Origin: Undaria pinnatifida
Lineage: Eukaryota > Sar > Phaeophyceae > Laminariales > Alariaceae
DNA length: 64,000 nt
Assembly (NCBI GenBank): GCA_012845835.1
Contig: JABAKD010000029.1
Location: 2,176,970 to 2,240,969, forward strand
Direction: 5' to 3'
The position numbers were made by a program, and so were the translations under genes. Shown piece after piece: positions 20,776-33,369 of this stretch; position 1 is the stretch's first letter; each line of letters begins with the position of its first letter. The notes under the pieces are model-generated. The model made no database searches. It had not been told where the DNA came from and saw only the letters and a program-made list of their open reading frames with translations.

Positions 20776-22276
20776 CTGACATCGCCAATCATAAGAGATA
20801 CATTTGCCAAATACAACAGGCGAGGTGATGTGGTCATGCTATGTCACCGCCATTGAGAACAAAAGGGAGAAATGCGAATCGTTATTGTTTTGAAAGGAAC
20901 GCTTAGTGTACGTGCTTAATTACGTTACTTCGTTAGTCATACTTCGCTTGGCATAGGTTGGGAGGCGATCATGCAGACGGTATATATATGACATTCGATG
21001 CAAATCGACGAGAATAAAAAAAAGCTGAAAAGAGGGAATGCCGACCTCTCTGCGCGATAAAAATGAAGGCAAGCACGGGGGGGCGAAGGGAAGACATCTG
21101 TCACAACGGCTTGGACAAAAGGTCGCTTGAGGGTAAACTAAAGCCTTTCACTCGAGTTGAGCTGTAGAGTGAAAGCGATCCTTAAAAAAAGAAAATGAAC
21201 CCCTTTGGAACTTCAGAGGGGAAAAAAGGTCTTCAATAGTGCCGACTATACAACAACATTGGCCACACCGAGCAGTCCACAAGGTAGGGGGGCTACTATA
21301 CTCGTGTACCTCGTGGGGGATGTGTCCGTACCAACAATCTAAAGAGCTGCACAGCCCCTACGCAGCGTGATGCCGTATACCAAGTACAGAGACGTGTCAA
21401 GGTGCTGCTGGGGGTGGGTGGTAACGGACAGACAGGACGTCTCGAAAACTGGGAGGCACAAGTTTGCGTTGTTTCGCTTCGTTCTCGTTGGTTGCTCCTT
21501 TCTTAGCTGCACTCTACGATAACAGATGCATGCTACCAATAGTACACTAAGGGTATGCTACCAATAGTACACTAAGGGTGCATCCGACATTTTCCCGAGA
21601 ATCTTTACTCACTTGGGGAGCTCGATACCTCACCCAACCATTGAATTTGAGACGAAGAAAAAAAATGCGCACCCTTACGAACAAGCACAACCCCATTTTG
21701 CATAGATAGGTGTGTGATGAGTAAACGTCGAAGGCACAAACAGGATTCCAACGATAGCTCACGCTATCGCATATAGTGGGATCCGAAGGATGCGCCCGCT
21801 AGCGCTGGGCTGCGAAAGCAACTGACTTAAATCGACACACGTACGACGCGTATGAAAATACGTGGAAGTGTGGTTGGTGAGCTTAAGCTTTATTTTTCCC
21901 CATCCGCCGGAGCATAAAAAAAGAAAAAAAGAAAAACAAAAGATACGGGGTAGCGATAGGGGGTAGAGGCGCAATTCGATGCGAGCCGCCGAGGGAAGAC
22001 ACAGCTGAAGTCTTCTCGCGAGAAAAATGAAGGCGCGTACCGAAGTGTGAAGGGGGTAGAAGAGCCTCCTTGGTAGTGACCCCCGCATCTGAGGTACGTT
22101 TTGGGTGGGAGGAGGAGAACGGGAAAGTGCCAAGATACTTATAGGAGGGATGAGCAAGAAAAAAGAGAAAATAAAAGAAAAGAAAGTTTAGGCATTCGTC
22201 GCTTTAGTTGAGGAGCGAAAGTCAGTCAGACATAGATTGGCCTCAAAGTGCTACCCTATCGTAGCACATGTCTACA
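20776..22276. other. Gene-free spacer with dispersed repeats
   Basis: It contains the second copy of the 5290-5430 repeat at 21797-21925, the repeat shared with 9905-10010 at 21040-21115, and a 22-bp tandem duplication around 21540-21580 (TATGCTACCAATAGTACACT twice). No gene is supported. Confidence 0.4.
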
Positions 22277-22458
22277 CAGTGGGTACCCCGATTCAAGAGC
22301 GCCCCGTGACAAGCCGAACCAAGCGCTCTTAACTACACATTGCTATTATCTGTAGCGGGAAATATCTAGATTTTAGTATAGGCGGGACATGCCGATTTGA
22401 CCGCTCTCGAGTTCCGAACGCTCTTATCCTGGGCGCTCTTGAATCGGGGTACCCACTG
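22277..22458. mobile_element. 182-bp MITE-like element with 28-bp terminal inverted repeats
   Basis: The left end CAGTGGGTACCCCGATTCAA, continuing into GAGCGCCC, is matched exactly by the reverse complement at 22431-22458. The outer CAGTG/CACTG resembles hAT-type ends. I do not see a clear 8-bp target duplication (TGTCTACA left, CATATTAC right). There is no coding capacity. Confidence 0.65.
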
Positions 22459-22681
22459 CATATTACTGCAATTGTAATACTGCTGCAACACGCTATCCCG
22501 AGGCGCTTGATGAGATCGCACTTATACTCGTGTTTTTTTTCGGTCGCCATACATGGATTCCAAAAGGATTGGTCACCCGCTTGTTGCCTCCAAAAACACA
22601 CAGCACAAAAAGTTCACAGAACACATCCATCCATCCGTACGCGATGAAGGCAGCACAAACAAAAAATATATTTTTAGGTGG

Positions 22682-25600
22682 TCAGTAGCCGTCGATCGCT
22701 TTCGACAAGAATGCCGGCAAGTCATCCGGGTGCACCCTAGTCTGCTCCGTGGTATCCCTGTCCCTTACGGTCACACAGCCGTCCCCCTCCAACGTATCGA
22801 AATCAACCGTCACGCAAAAGGGGGTTCCAGCCTCGTCCATCCGGCGGTACCTCCGACCTGTAACGCACAACGACCACGTTACCAGCACCAGAACGCGGTT
22901 AAAAATTGTTATATTTCGAACTGCGTACCGTGGAAAAAGGGACATGAGTACTATTAATACTACTAACACTACAGTTCTATATTGTTGGAATGGACTATGC
23001 ACTACGCAACCTGCACATTGTCGGACTGCAAATAAAATAATGAGGTGTTCAGATAATAAGGAAGGCGGCCGTGGGTGTGGGCGAGGGGGTGGGTATGAGA
23101 GTGTGGTGGTGGAGGGGTGGGGCTTGACGTGTGGGGAGGGGGAAAGGGCGGGAAGGTGGGTTGAGGGTGGAGGCAGGGGGGTGGAGTAGAGGGTGGCAAA
23201 GGGGGTAGGGACTGGGGGGGGGGGGTTATGTGATAAAAAAAGGACGGGAGGGGAGGGGGCGAAGCTCTCCTGTCACAACGAGCGATTATCAGGGCACACA
23301 CCCTCTTCGATCAACAGAATATGACAGTACGATACAGTGTACGGTATGGTACGTTACGGTACTGTATAATATGGTACGGTACACTTTTATGCGGTATAAT
23401 ATGGTGTGTTGTGGTATGGAAGGGTATGGTATGGTGCGTTACGGCATGGTAGGGGATGGTTCGGTATGGTACGGTATAGTGTATCAGGTATTGTGTAATA
23501 TGGTATGGTACGGTACGGTACGGTTCACCACGTATTAATAGATATCGCGACGTTCCAACATTCTAGTAACATCTCCATATACCTGCCGCGAGTTCAAAAT
23601 CACATAAACACCAAACGACGACCAAATCCCAGCCACGCGGAAGAAACAACTCCCCCGCCCAAAACACAAACAGGCGATGACTCACCAATAGCCCCGCCTA
23701 CATCCCAGAAGGCGTTATGCCTCATCCGTACGCTCTCGTAGATGCCTCTGGCCTTCTCCATGAGCTCTGGCTTGTTCTTCACCAAGGGGAAAACGGCGAC
23801 CTTGATAGGTGCCATGCGAGGGTGGAACCTGAGCAGAGTTCGCTTCTCGCCGCCGACCTTCAGAGGTGGAAAGAGGGGGGGGAGGGGATAGGGGGGGAGT
23901 GCAAGGAGACGGAATTAAAGGGAAGGAGGCTTCAAAAAAAGGAGGAATGATACGAGGGATCGGGGGATGGGGGAGAAAACAGTAATTTAGGAAAAACGCG
24001 GACGTCCGAAGACTCTCAGCGAGGGTTCGATAATCGGGATGCATGCACAAGGTACACGGTAATTTACCTGGCAAGTAGAATAATAATACAATTACAACTA
24101 CAAAATCAAACAAATAAACACGAATATTAGCGCATCACCTCGTCCTCGTGATAAGCCGAGACCATGACGGCCAGGAAGAGCCTGTCGACTCCAAGAGAGG
24201 GCTCGATAACGTGCGGCACGTACTTCGTCTTGGACCTCTCGTCGAAGTACTCCATCGACTTACCGCTAGCCTCCTGGTGCTGGGTCAGGTCGTAGCAACC
24301 CCGCGCCGCCACCCCCTGCCCAATCAGAGCGCGCCACGTGAAACGCGGACCAAGCGAAAATCAGCGCGACGGACCGTGAAGAGAAGACAGTCGGAAAGCC
24401 GGAACCGGGGACGGGGGAAGATACGTGAGCGATATGATGCCGCCGAGACAAACGCGCCACCCCGGGTGGTCGCTTTTGGTACCTCCATTCCGTCATGTCG
24501 TTGGTTCGGCAAGCGCACGAATGCCTTATAGTAGACTTACTGCCCTTTCTCTCTCTCTTTTTTTTTCTAAAACAACTACCTATTCTCTCGACTCCCTCCC
24601 TACCTCTCTCTCTCGGAGGCAACGAAAGAAAGAGCGCTACGAGAGTGCAAATCAAGTAGCACCCCTTTGCTACCGTACGTATCCGGGGTAAGCAAGTACG
24701 TAACACGTGCGACTGTACCGGGTACGAACTCACAGCACAGCACGCAACACCACTTGAAAAAACTCATATTTCGGGTAAGGCCCATGTTCTTACGCGAGAC
24801 AGGTCGTTGCTTCAGTACGAAAGGATGGAGTTCCTTCAAGTTTCGCTTAAAATTCGACCCAAAAATTCACAACTCCCATTTCTTCAGCCCTTGACCACGG
24901 AGAAAAAATAGTCCGCCACTACCCCAAAATCTGGATGCAGTTCTAAAATGACTTGAAGTGCTGTCACGTACTGTACTGTGACTTGCGCAACCCCACCTGC
25001 AATTCCGATTCCCCAAAGGGGAACTTGAACGTGATATCGGTGCACGCTTTCGCATAGTGTGCCAACCCATCCTCCTTGTGGATATCCCTGCGATGGGATG
25101 AACGGGCGGACCGGCGGACGGGGGGGGTGGAGGCGAAGGAACGGCGAGAGAAACGGAGAGAAAACGATATAAAGGTCAGGGTAAATGCGAGGGGATGGTG
25201 ATGGAAAATCGAGGGAAAGGCAAAGGAAAGACGAGGGAGGGGGGGGGCGGTAAAGGCGAGGAAACGGCGAGAAGGAAAGCGGACGGAAAGACGACATCAA
25301 GGCAAGGGTAAAGGCGACGGAATGGCGAAGGAAAGCCGAGGGAACATTAGAGGGAAAGGCCAAGGACAGCCGAAGGAAAGGCAAACGAAAAGTCGAGGGA
25401 AAAACAAAAGGAAAGCCGAGGGAAACATAAAGGAAAGCCGAGGGGAACGCCGGGGGAAACGCGAAAGAAAGGCGACGGAATGCCGAGGGAAACCCGAAGG
25501 CAAGGTCGAGGGAAAGCAGAAGGAAAAGGGGAAGCCAAGAGAAAGGCGAGGGAAAGGCGAAATAAAGTTGAGAGAATGGCGAAGGAAATTCGAGGGAAAG

Positions 25601-25766
25601 ACAAATACAAGGCGGAGGAATGACGAAGGAAGAACACAGGAGTGCCGAACGAAAGGCAAAGGACTGACGAGCTAATGGCGAGAGAAAGCCAAGGGAAAGG
25701 CGAGGAAAAGGCGAATGGCGGTGGTGGGAGTGGTGGTGGTGGCGGTGGTAGTCGCGGAGCTGTGGC

Positions 25767-25808
<42 letters not shown>

Positions 25809-27286
25809 TGCAGCAGTGGCAGCGGCAACAGCAGCAGCGGTAAAACTCACTTTCCCATAAGGTCTTCGCGAAGACCGATGGACTTGAGCCATCCCCACGA
25901 AAAGTCTAGCCAGTCTTGGTGGTGCTGCAGAACGAAACAAGTTTTTTTGCCAAGCGGGGATAATAACCACCGCATTGGAATTTTGTAGGTGGTGGGAGGG
26001 GGGGACGGGGAGATGCAGGGACGGGGGAAGGGGAAGTTAGCGTTGGGCAGGACGGAAAAGGGAAATCATAGCGACAGACACGGACACGGAGGCACACCAA
26101 CACACACTAACAACCACAAACACAGACGCGCACAAGCACGCGCAGGCACCCACTGTAACCAATACACAAAACACCCATACAGATACACTACATAACGCAC
26201 ACAGCTGTCTCCAGGCCTGAACACAGATACACAAATCGAAGAACGATCCACACAGGATGGCAAAATATCATCAGACAACATCTCCCCGACACATGAGCAC
26301 ACCCGGTGATGATATTTTCATAGGCCAAAGTGTTATCCCCGGGGTGTGCTATCATACGCATTTTTGTACGGTATACGCATACACACCTGTTTCCAGGCGT
26401 CCCCTTCTTCTATGAAGTACTCAACCTCCATCTGCTCAAACTCTCTTGAGCGGAAGATGAAGTTTCTCGGCGTGATCTCGTTCCTGAACGCCTTGCCCAC
26501 TTGAGCGATGCCGAACGGGATCTACCGATGACGCAGGAATAGGCAAGACAGAACACAAAGTGAGAATGGTGAAAACGTCCAAAAAAACAGTTTACGAAAT
26601 GATGACATGATACTACTACTAATGTTCCAATAATATTCTATTATAGCATCGTCTTGTACTGTATCGATATAACAAAATGAACAACAAAGTAGCGAACGAG
26701 ATCTGCCCATGGTGGTGAATAGATGCCGGAACAGGACGGATAGAAAAATCATTCCGAGACAGTGACGAAAAATACTCAAGGTTAGGAAAAATATGTACTA
26801 ATGATAGTACAAGGGACTACTGCTTGACTTGCTGCTGATTGATGATGACGGGCTACTGGCGGAATACTGACTGACTAGTGGCTGACTGAACAGTGATTGA
26901 GTAGCGATTGACTGGCTACAGACTACATTGTACCTGACAATTGACTGGCGAGTGTGAAGATGCTGGCACGGGTCTTGCGCCTCCCCTACTCCCAACATTC
27001 GTACCGCCTGCCAGAGAGCGTGACGTCACATATTCTACGAAACCTGAACCACTCTAGTTTCTTATCTATAACTATTTACGTAATTATGACAATCTACAAC
27101 ACCGTCTCGACGAATCCTGAAACCTCCAAATAGTGCGCTTGTATAGCTAGCTGGGTACGCCATCTGGCATTCTGTCACGCCAGTTCTACGAATCCTGAAA
27201 CGATCTAGTTTCGTATCTACATGATAGCTACATATGCCGTATTATGGCCCTCTAAAACACTGACCTTGGCTCGAGCCGCCTGCTGC

Positions 27287-27318
<32 letters not shown>

Positions 27319-30300
27319 CGTCTCCGGCCGCATGTACGCCACCGAGCTCCCGTCCTGAAAGCGCGAGCACACAACGCGAGGCAACCGCGTCAAGCAACGC
27401 AAGGAAAATCGTAACGCCACCCCTGCCCCAGCGCAAGCACGTAAACACCGCCCCCCGGCCCCATCCACCCTCCTCCCGCCCACACATCTACCCAACCCAT
27501 ACCCGCATGCCCCTACCTCTACCATCGCCCCCCCCTCTCCCTCCCCCCCCTCATAACCCCCCCCCCCCTTCCGCCTCCACCCCATCCATGCACACCCCAC
27601 CCACCGCATATAGAGCTCTTTGCGCATGAGTTTTTTTCAAGTCATTTTTCTTTTGTGAGGTATACTGTAAAATTTGCTGAAGCGAGGAGCCTCAAACAAA
27701 AACAAAAGGAAGCGCCTCCATACTGTAGCATGCAGGCTTCCTCCTGCTCCGCCTCCGCCTCCCCTTCCCCCTCCTCGTTCTCACAGCCATAGCTCCTACG
27801 TTGGTCTGGAACATCAAAGCTGAACTCTCGCGGCGGGGCCAGAGCGTTCGGCGTCCCCACGGCCGACAAAGCCCTGAAAAACCCAACCCTAGCCCTATCG
27901 AGGCATCACACGCAGCTCGAAACCAACATGACTTATTTTGACGAAATCCTAATCCTCCATCTCAAGAGGGATTTTGACGAAATCCTCCATTTTACAGCTA
28001 TAGTAACATCAAGTTTCAACCACATCCTCCATCCCAAGATGAGTTTCGTCGATTTCCTCCCATCTCTCACAGATGAGGTACCATTCAATTTGCAGTACAA
28101 ACTGTACATGCACCCCTATAGCCCCCACCGCAGCATGCCGTCTCTCGTTCTCCTAAAAACCTACGCACATCCCTACCCCGTCCCGTAGCATCTCCCGCCC
28201 CCTCACCGCCATAGCCCCGACGTTGGTCTGGAACATCAAGTTGAACTCTCGCGGCGCGGTTAGAGCGCCCGGCGTTCCCGTGGCCGGCGATGGCACCAGC
28301 GCGAGCTCTTCCTTGGTCACCGTCGACAGGTCTTGGAGCGCCACGGGCTTCAGAGTTCCCTGCGGGGAGAGAACAAGAGAAACGGAAATAGGGATAGAAC
28401 AGAGAAGGGGAGTTCGACAAGGGAGGGGCGTGGCACCGGGGGGTCACCAAAAGTTACTATTGCTATTCATAAGTAGGATGTGTGCGGCGGTAGAGGTGTC
28501 AGGTTTAGGGCCAAGCGGTTTCTGAATGACGGGCTTCTAAACTAAGAAACTACCAAGTACTTGGAACCCCGTTTGTGTGTCGTACTTTAGAGCCAGCCCT
28601 CGGCAGGGGTGGAGCAGATTCTAAGAAATTTCTCGAGCTCCCAACACGAGGACATCAACATCACCCGAAACATGACCTGGCAGGCATTCAATCGCGCAGT
28701 CCGACCAAAGCACGTCTACGCGCTAGTCCTACAAATACACACTCGTGAACTACCAGAATAACCGGTAGTACCTCACTCGAGGAGGTCAACCAATCACAAG
28801 GCCAGAAACACAATATGGCCCAAAGAGAGCAACCTCTACCGCCGGATGCCTCTTTATTTCTTGTACGCCCAGCCCGCGGGACCGTCCATCGATAGCAAGT
28901 GAACAACGATTGTCCGAGTCGAGGTTTTAGATGAGGAAAGCTGCTCCTAAAGGGGGGGTCTTCGGACAAAGTGAGGTCCGCCTCGACCGTGGCTTGTAGT
29001 TTGAAAATTTGGGACTACTTGTCGGTAATAATTCGTATTTCGAAAACATGAAACTAGGTTGTGTACTGTGTGTGGGGGCATCATAGGGAAGCGGGGGAAG
29101 GGGGGGGGTTGTGGTGGCGTTCGAGTCCGGGATCGCCGCGACCGAACCTCGATCGAACCGTATCCGCAACGAAATCGGAACGAAACCGAAACAGAAGTAA
29201 AACGAACCCGAAACCGAAGCCGAAACCAAAGCCGAACTGAAATCGAACCGAAAGTGAAACCGAGCCGAAACTGAAATCGAGCCGAAACTGAACGAATACA
29301 AAATCGAACAAATCATAAGCGAAACTGGAACCACAATCAACAACTGAAACCGAAACCGAACCGAAACTGAAACCGAAACTGAAACCGAAATCGAAACCAA
29401 AACAAAAACGAAATACAACGAAGACGAAACAGAAGAAACACCGACACATAATCCAAACCGAAACCGAAGCGAAATCGAAATCACAACTGAACGGAAACCG
29501 AACGCTAATCAAACCTAAAACGAAACTGAAGCAAACCGAAACCGAAACGAACGCGAAACCCGAGACAACAACCGAACGGAAACCAAACCGAAACAAAAAA
29601 AGACGAAACCGAAAAACGTGTGCGTGTGTTCACACTTTTTCGTGTACCTGCTTAGACGCCTTTCGCTTCATCTTGTCGGCGGCGGCGTCTGCTTCCTTTT
29701 GCATCTCGCCAGACTCGAGGACGGACACGTAGCCCAAGACGTCTCCGTCTTCCATCTCCACCTAACCAGCACCGACGAGGAGAACGGCATTAAAACTTAG
29801 GACAGTCGAGTAGTAGCTTTCACACTTCCACGATATTGCAAGACTGCAAAAATATGCGCTGACTTTAAAGTAGTTTGGTTGTCCCTAAAGCGTGGGTGCA
29901 TGCCAAAGGGACTACTGTTATATATATATATATATATATATGTAGCATTGCTCTTATTAAAACATCGCCTAAAGCATTTCAGTCAGTGAGGTAGGGAGTC
30001 ACTCTTGCGAGTGGCTCCAACCCGGTAATGAAAGAAGGGGGTATGCTACTACAATACCGTACCCTTGATACTGAACAGCATTGCGTAGCTATTCAATTAT
30101 TTCTCATCTCAACACAGTTGAATACTTGTTTTCTGTCTTCGGGGACACGAAGTCGACAGCAGTACCTTTCCGTAGAAGAGTTGGTCAGCCCTGTACCTCA
30201 GCTTGCTCTCCTTGCAGTCCACCATGGGGTCCGAGAACCCTGCCACGTGGCCCGACGCCTCCCAAACCTGTGGAAAACCGCCACAGAGAAAAGACGTATT

Positions 30301-32011
30301 TGCCGCAGGAATAAGGTAGTATAAGAGGACCAGTCTTTTGTCCGTTGACCACAACGAGTCAATGCCGTTCTACTCCCGCCCGATGACGAGTAGCAACACT
30401 CCGCTCACCGCCCCCCTCCCCCCTAGAAAAGACAAACGAATACACGCCTTGTCCTGGGGTTTCCGATGCTAGAAGAATAGAGACCGACGATGTCGTCCCT
30501 TGTCCCTTGCCTTCTCCTCAACTCCCCCCTCCTACGGACTATGGCCGCGCTTGAAAGGTACTATGGTCACCCCCTTGCCTGGTCGGTGAACACCCGACTT
30601 CCCGGCATTGTAGGCATGCGAGGGTCTATGGCCGTAAGACAAAGGCTAGCATGGAATAAGTACAGCCTACACCCCCCATCTCTGCCCCCCCTCCCTCTCC
30701 CCCTCCCCCCCTCCCCCTCCCTCCCCCTAAAAAAACGAACAAAAACATGCCTTGCCTTGGGGTTTCCAATGATGGAAGAGTCGAGCCCTACGATGTCGTC
30801 CCTGGCCTGTACGACGTCCCTCCACCAAGCGTCTTTGATGTTTTTTTTCAGCTCCACACCCAGAGCGCCGTAGTCGAAGAACCCCGCGAACCCGTTGTAA
30901 ATCTGCCGCCAAACGAGTAGCAAGGGAGCGAGCAAACAAGAGAATGAGTGCGTAAGGGAGTGAATAAGTGAGCAACGTAGCAACGTAGCAAGCAAGGAAG
31001 CAAGTCTGCAAGCAAGCAAAGAGGCAAGTCTGCAAGCATGCAAGAGAGTTTGAGTTCGAAAGAGTTTGAGAGAGAGGAGGACAAAGGAGAGGATCTCGCG
31101 AAATATCGAATTGTTAAGAGGTCACTCAAAACTGGCCCAAATGTGCGGCATACACACTGCAGCTGTGCAGGCGGATAGTTGTGCTTTCAGACGAGTTCGC
31201 CATTTTGAGAGTTGCAAACGAAAGTTGGCAGGGTCTTTCGGCATAACCAGATTTTCCTATGATACTCGCTTTTGACTCTTTTTCTTATTTCTTAAGGTGC
31301 CTTTCAACGCTTTGAATAAACCTCCCGCAACTTCGGTCCTACATTACGAACGAAGAAAAACAAAAAATGGAAGGCCAAAGAGCACAGTTTTTATCTAGTG
31401 ATGAAGATCAACCCTGCCAAATGTTATTCTCCAGCTCCCCAAAATCTTGGCGCATTCGTGATTTCCGTGAAAATGCAAGTTTTCCTTGCGTCGTGCAGGA
31501 AAATGAGCAATTTGAGGCAAAAAAAGGCCCAAAATGGCCCAAACATTGGCCTAAGGTACGCCAACTTTGTCACTAGATCTATGTTTCTCGTGAAACCATA
31601 TACACCATTAAGTGGTGTGCCGGGGGGCTCGTATCGGGAGTCAAGCTCTAAACGTGGTCGTATGTTCACCAAACAGGCAAAAAAGACCCTGATTTACGTT
31701 AAAACAAAACAGAGAAAGCTCTCATGCTGCAACCAATACGTACCTCTGCCACGCTGCACGTATATAATAAAATCAAACCAGAACCAGACAAACACCAGAA
31801 ATAAGACCAAAATAAAAAACGAATATCCAAAAAACACATCAAAACGAGGAACAAAACTAACCTCCGACGATGGGAAGACAAAACCCCTGCGCTTGCACAG
31901 CCCCACAAGCTCCTCCATCGAGCACCCCACCTCCCCGCTCCCCTGCTGCGCCTCCGCCTCCCCCCCCGCCTCCACCGCCTTTCCCGAAGGGGAAGCAGTC
32001 GAGGCCACCAT
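22682..32011 (-). CDS. Glycine--tRNA ligase, bacterial-type homodimeric form
   Basis: This class II synthetase charges tRNA-Gly. Twelve exons: 32011-31862, 30902-30756, 30267-30166, 29761-29648, 28359-28207, 27354-27265, 26521-26387, 25924-25851, 25087-24997, 24315-24139, 23857-23686, 22857-22682. Together they encode 526 aa and every junction keeps frame. Visible motifs: [19 protein letters not shown] at the N-terminus; [63 protein letters not shown] (glycyl-adenylate site); motif 2 [20 protein letters not shown]; motif 3 [13 protein letters not shown]; then the anticodon-binding domain ([34 protein letters not shown]). The short form without a WHEP domain resembles alpha2 bacterial enzymes, suggesting an organellar or bacterial-derived copy. 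The reading frame stays open upstream of the chosen ATG without another ATG to 32211, so a transit-peptide exon may be missing. One intron (after 30756) has a GC donor. Confidence 0.93.
23320..23530 (+). repeat. Degenerate GGTATGGTAC repeat in a GlyRS intron
   Basis: Variants of GGTATGGTACGGTA and GGTACGTTACGGTACTG follow one another for about 200 bp in the intron between 23686 and 22857. G-rich 23070-23225 lies beside it. Confidence 0.7.
25125..25725 (+). repeat. Purine-rich minisatellite in a GlyRS intron
   Basis: There are about 50 diverged repeats of an 11-12 base unit like GGAAAGGCGAGG over 600 bp between exons 25851 and 25087. All frames of the region look like Arg/Lys/Glu or Phe/Pro/Leu repeats and are not genes. 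Confidence 0.85.
25768..25808 (+). repeat. (CAG)n microsatellite, about 13 copies
   Basis: A near-perfect CAG run beside the 5' splice site of the exon ending at 25851, with interrupted CAG/CTG on either side. Confidence 0.85.
26815..26965 (-). repeat. Degenerate GACTG/TGACT repeat
   Basis: Repeated TGACTGACTAGTGGCTGACT-like words occur over 150 bp in the intron between GlyRS exons 27265 and 26521. Confidence 0.5.
27777..27876 (-). pseudogene. Decayed duplicate of GlyRS exon 28359-28207
   Basis: About 100 bp match 28201-28298 at roughly 80 percent by eye: TACGTTGGTCTGGAACATCA and GAACTCTCGCGGCG are shared. The donor-side CTCAC and the [10 protein letters not shown] coding stretch survive in one frame, but a one-base insertion (CATCAAAGCTG for CATCAAGTTG) breaks the frame between the PREF and FQTN parts. 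It lies in the intron just 3' of the real exon, so it cannot replace it without a frame change. Confidence 0.8.
29140..29605 (-). repeat. Degenerate hexamer repeat (GAAACC)n in a GlyRS intron
   Basis: GAAACCGAAACTGAAACCGA-like words run for about 460 bp between exons 29648 and 28359. All apparent reading frames here are low-complexity ([12 protein letters not shown]). Confidence 0.85.
29922..29941. repeat. (TA)n microsatellite
   Basis: A run of ten TA dinucleotides in the GlyRS intron between 30166 and 29761. Confidence 0.85.
30400..30515 (-). pseudogene. Partial duplicate of the 3' part of GlyRS exon 30902-30756
   Basis: 30441-30510 matches 30748-30815: both read GGGGTTTCC, GATG, GAAGA and CGATGTCGTCC. 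The minus-strand translation gives [15 protein letters not shown] against [15 protein letters not shown] in the real exon. The poly-C and AAAAACGAAC-like flank is duplicated too, so about 115 bp was copied about 305 bp away, into the next intron. It lacks the upstream two thirds of the exon. Confidence 0.75.
30905..31065 (+). repeat. AAGCAAGC-type short repeat
   Basis: CAAGCAAGGAAGCAAGTCTG-like words occur just 5' of the splice acceptor of GlyRS exon 30902-30756. Confidence 0.6.
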
Positions 32012-33231
32012 TCGAGCGGCGGCGGTTACACTACGCCGGGCTGGCCGTTGTCGGCGGAACTCCGATGAGGCGTTCCGGGAAAGGGGATTGGAGCGGGAAG
32101 CCCCTCTCAGCGCCGTCCGCGCTGGATCAGAAAAAATGGTGTTGCGTTGGGGGAGGGGGTGAGAGGCCGAGGAGGGAATGGATTCCGGGTTTAGAGGGCA
32201 AATGAGAGGTGCGCGCGGGGGGGGTAGAGGGGTAGGCAGGTGATCAGGGGGGACGGGGAGTATTCATTCCTCCGTAGTGCTTTCTTTTAAATGTTTGTTG
32301 CCGTGGTAACAGTTTCGGGGGGGGGGGGGGACAATAAGTTTGGTCGAAGTTACAGCTGACGTGCCGCTACACATTTGAGACAACTCATTAGTTGAAAAAA
32401 CACAGAGAGGGTTGGGTTTGGCATCGCAGGCAACAAGTTAGGAAAAGCCAAATCTGCTCTTCGGCGACAGGGTGGGAAGGAAGCCTCGGCGATATTACGT
32501 AAAACCGTATGACATAACGCGCAGGACGACACACCCCACCACACCCCTCGGACGAATTTCCAAGCCGACTTTCGCTCCAACGCGGAGAGTGCAATACTCC
32601 GATCGATGAGTCTATGGACAGATCTCGACGACATCTGTCCGAAACCGCCACATTCTTCGTGTGTGCCCTCGGCCGAGCCAACCTACAGCAGTATAAAATC
32701 TTTCCAAGCACAGCATCCAAGCCTGCCGAGTCAGCCTACTGCAGAGGTTTCATAAGCCACAGCTTCCAAGCACAGGTCACCCCACAGCGTTCGGGTTATA
32801 GGGTTCGGGTTCGAGTTCGAGTCGGGTGGTCGACTTTAGGCGCCACCACCAAAACCTCCAGTAAAGATTCACTGTCAGGGTGCATTAAGTATTCAGGGTC
32901 TCGTGCGCCCCCCTAGTTCTGGAAAAAAACGCCTCGGAACGTCGCCCCAGGGTAGTTGCTATCTTGCGTGTATTCGGAAGTCTCTGTTGCCGGCAGACCG
33001 ACTGACTTCACACGGGGAGCGGGGAAAGGGGGAGGGGAGTCGGTGGCGCCCAGCGGTGAGAATGCGATGCAGTCAGCATAGTAATCAAACGCGAACGTGG
33101 GTAGTCTCTTCAACACCATCACGAGTCCGTGCGGCAAACGGCCGTGGTATGATTATGAAGGAGGTATAGCATCAGCCGTCGATTTGATACGTGCTGCCGG
33201 CCGCCACCGCTGCCGCAACTGCTGCTTCTGC

Positions 33232-33283
<52 letters not shown>

Positions 33284-33330
33284 ACTGCTGGTGACGCTGC
33301 TGGTACTGTTGGTGACGCTAGTGCTGGTGC

Positions 33331-33369
<39 letters not shown>

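Noticed and set aside
24884-25970. Long minus-strand frames of 200-314 codons rich in Phe, Pro, Ser and Leu
   Set aside because: They read through a purine/pyrimidine minisatellite and overlap real GlyRS exons in the wrong frame.
29081-29596. Minus-strand frames rich in FGFGF and SVSVS
   Set aside because: They are translations of the degenerate GAAACC repeat in a GlyRS intron.
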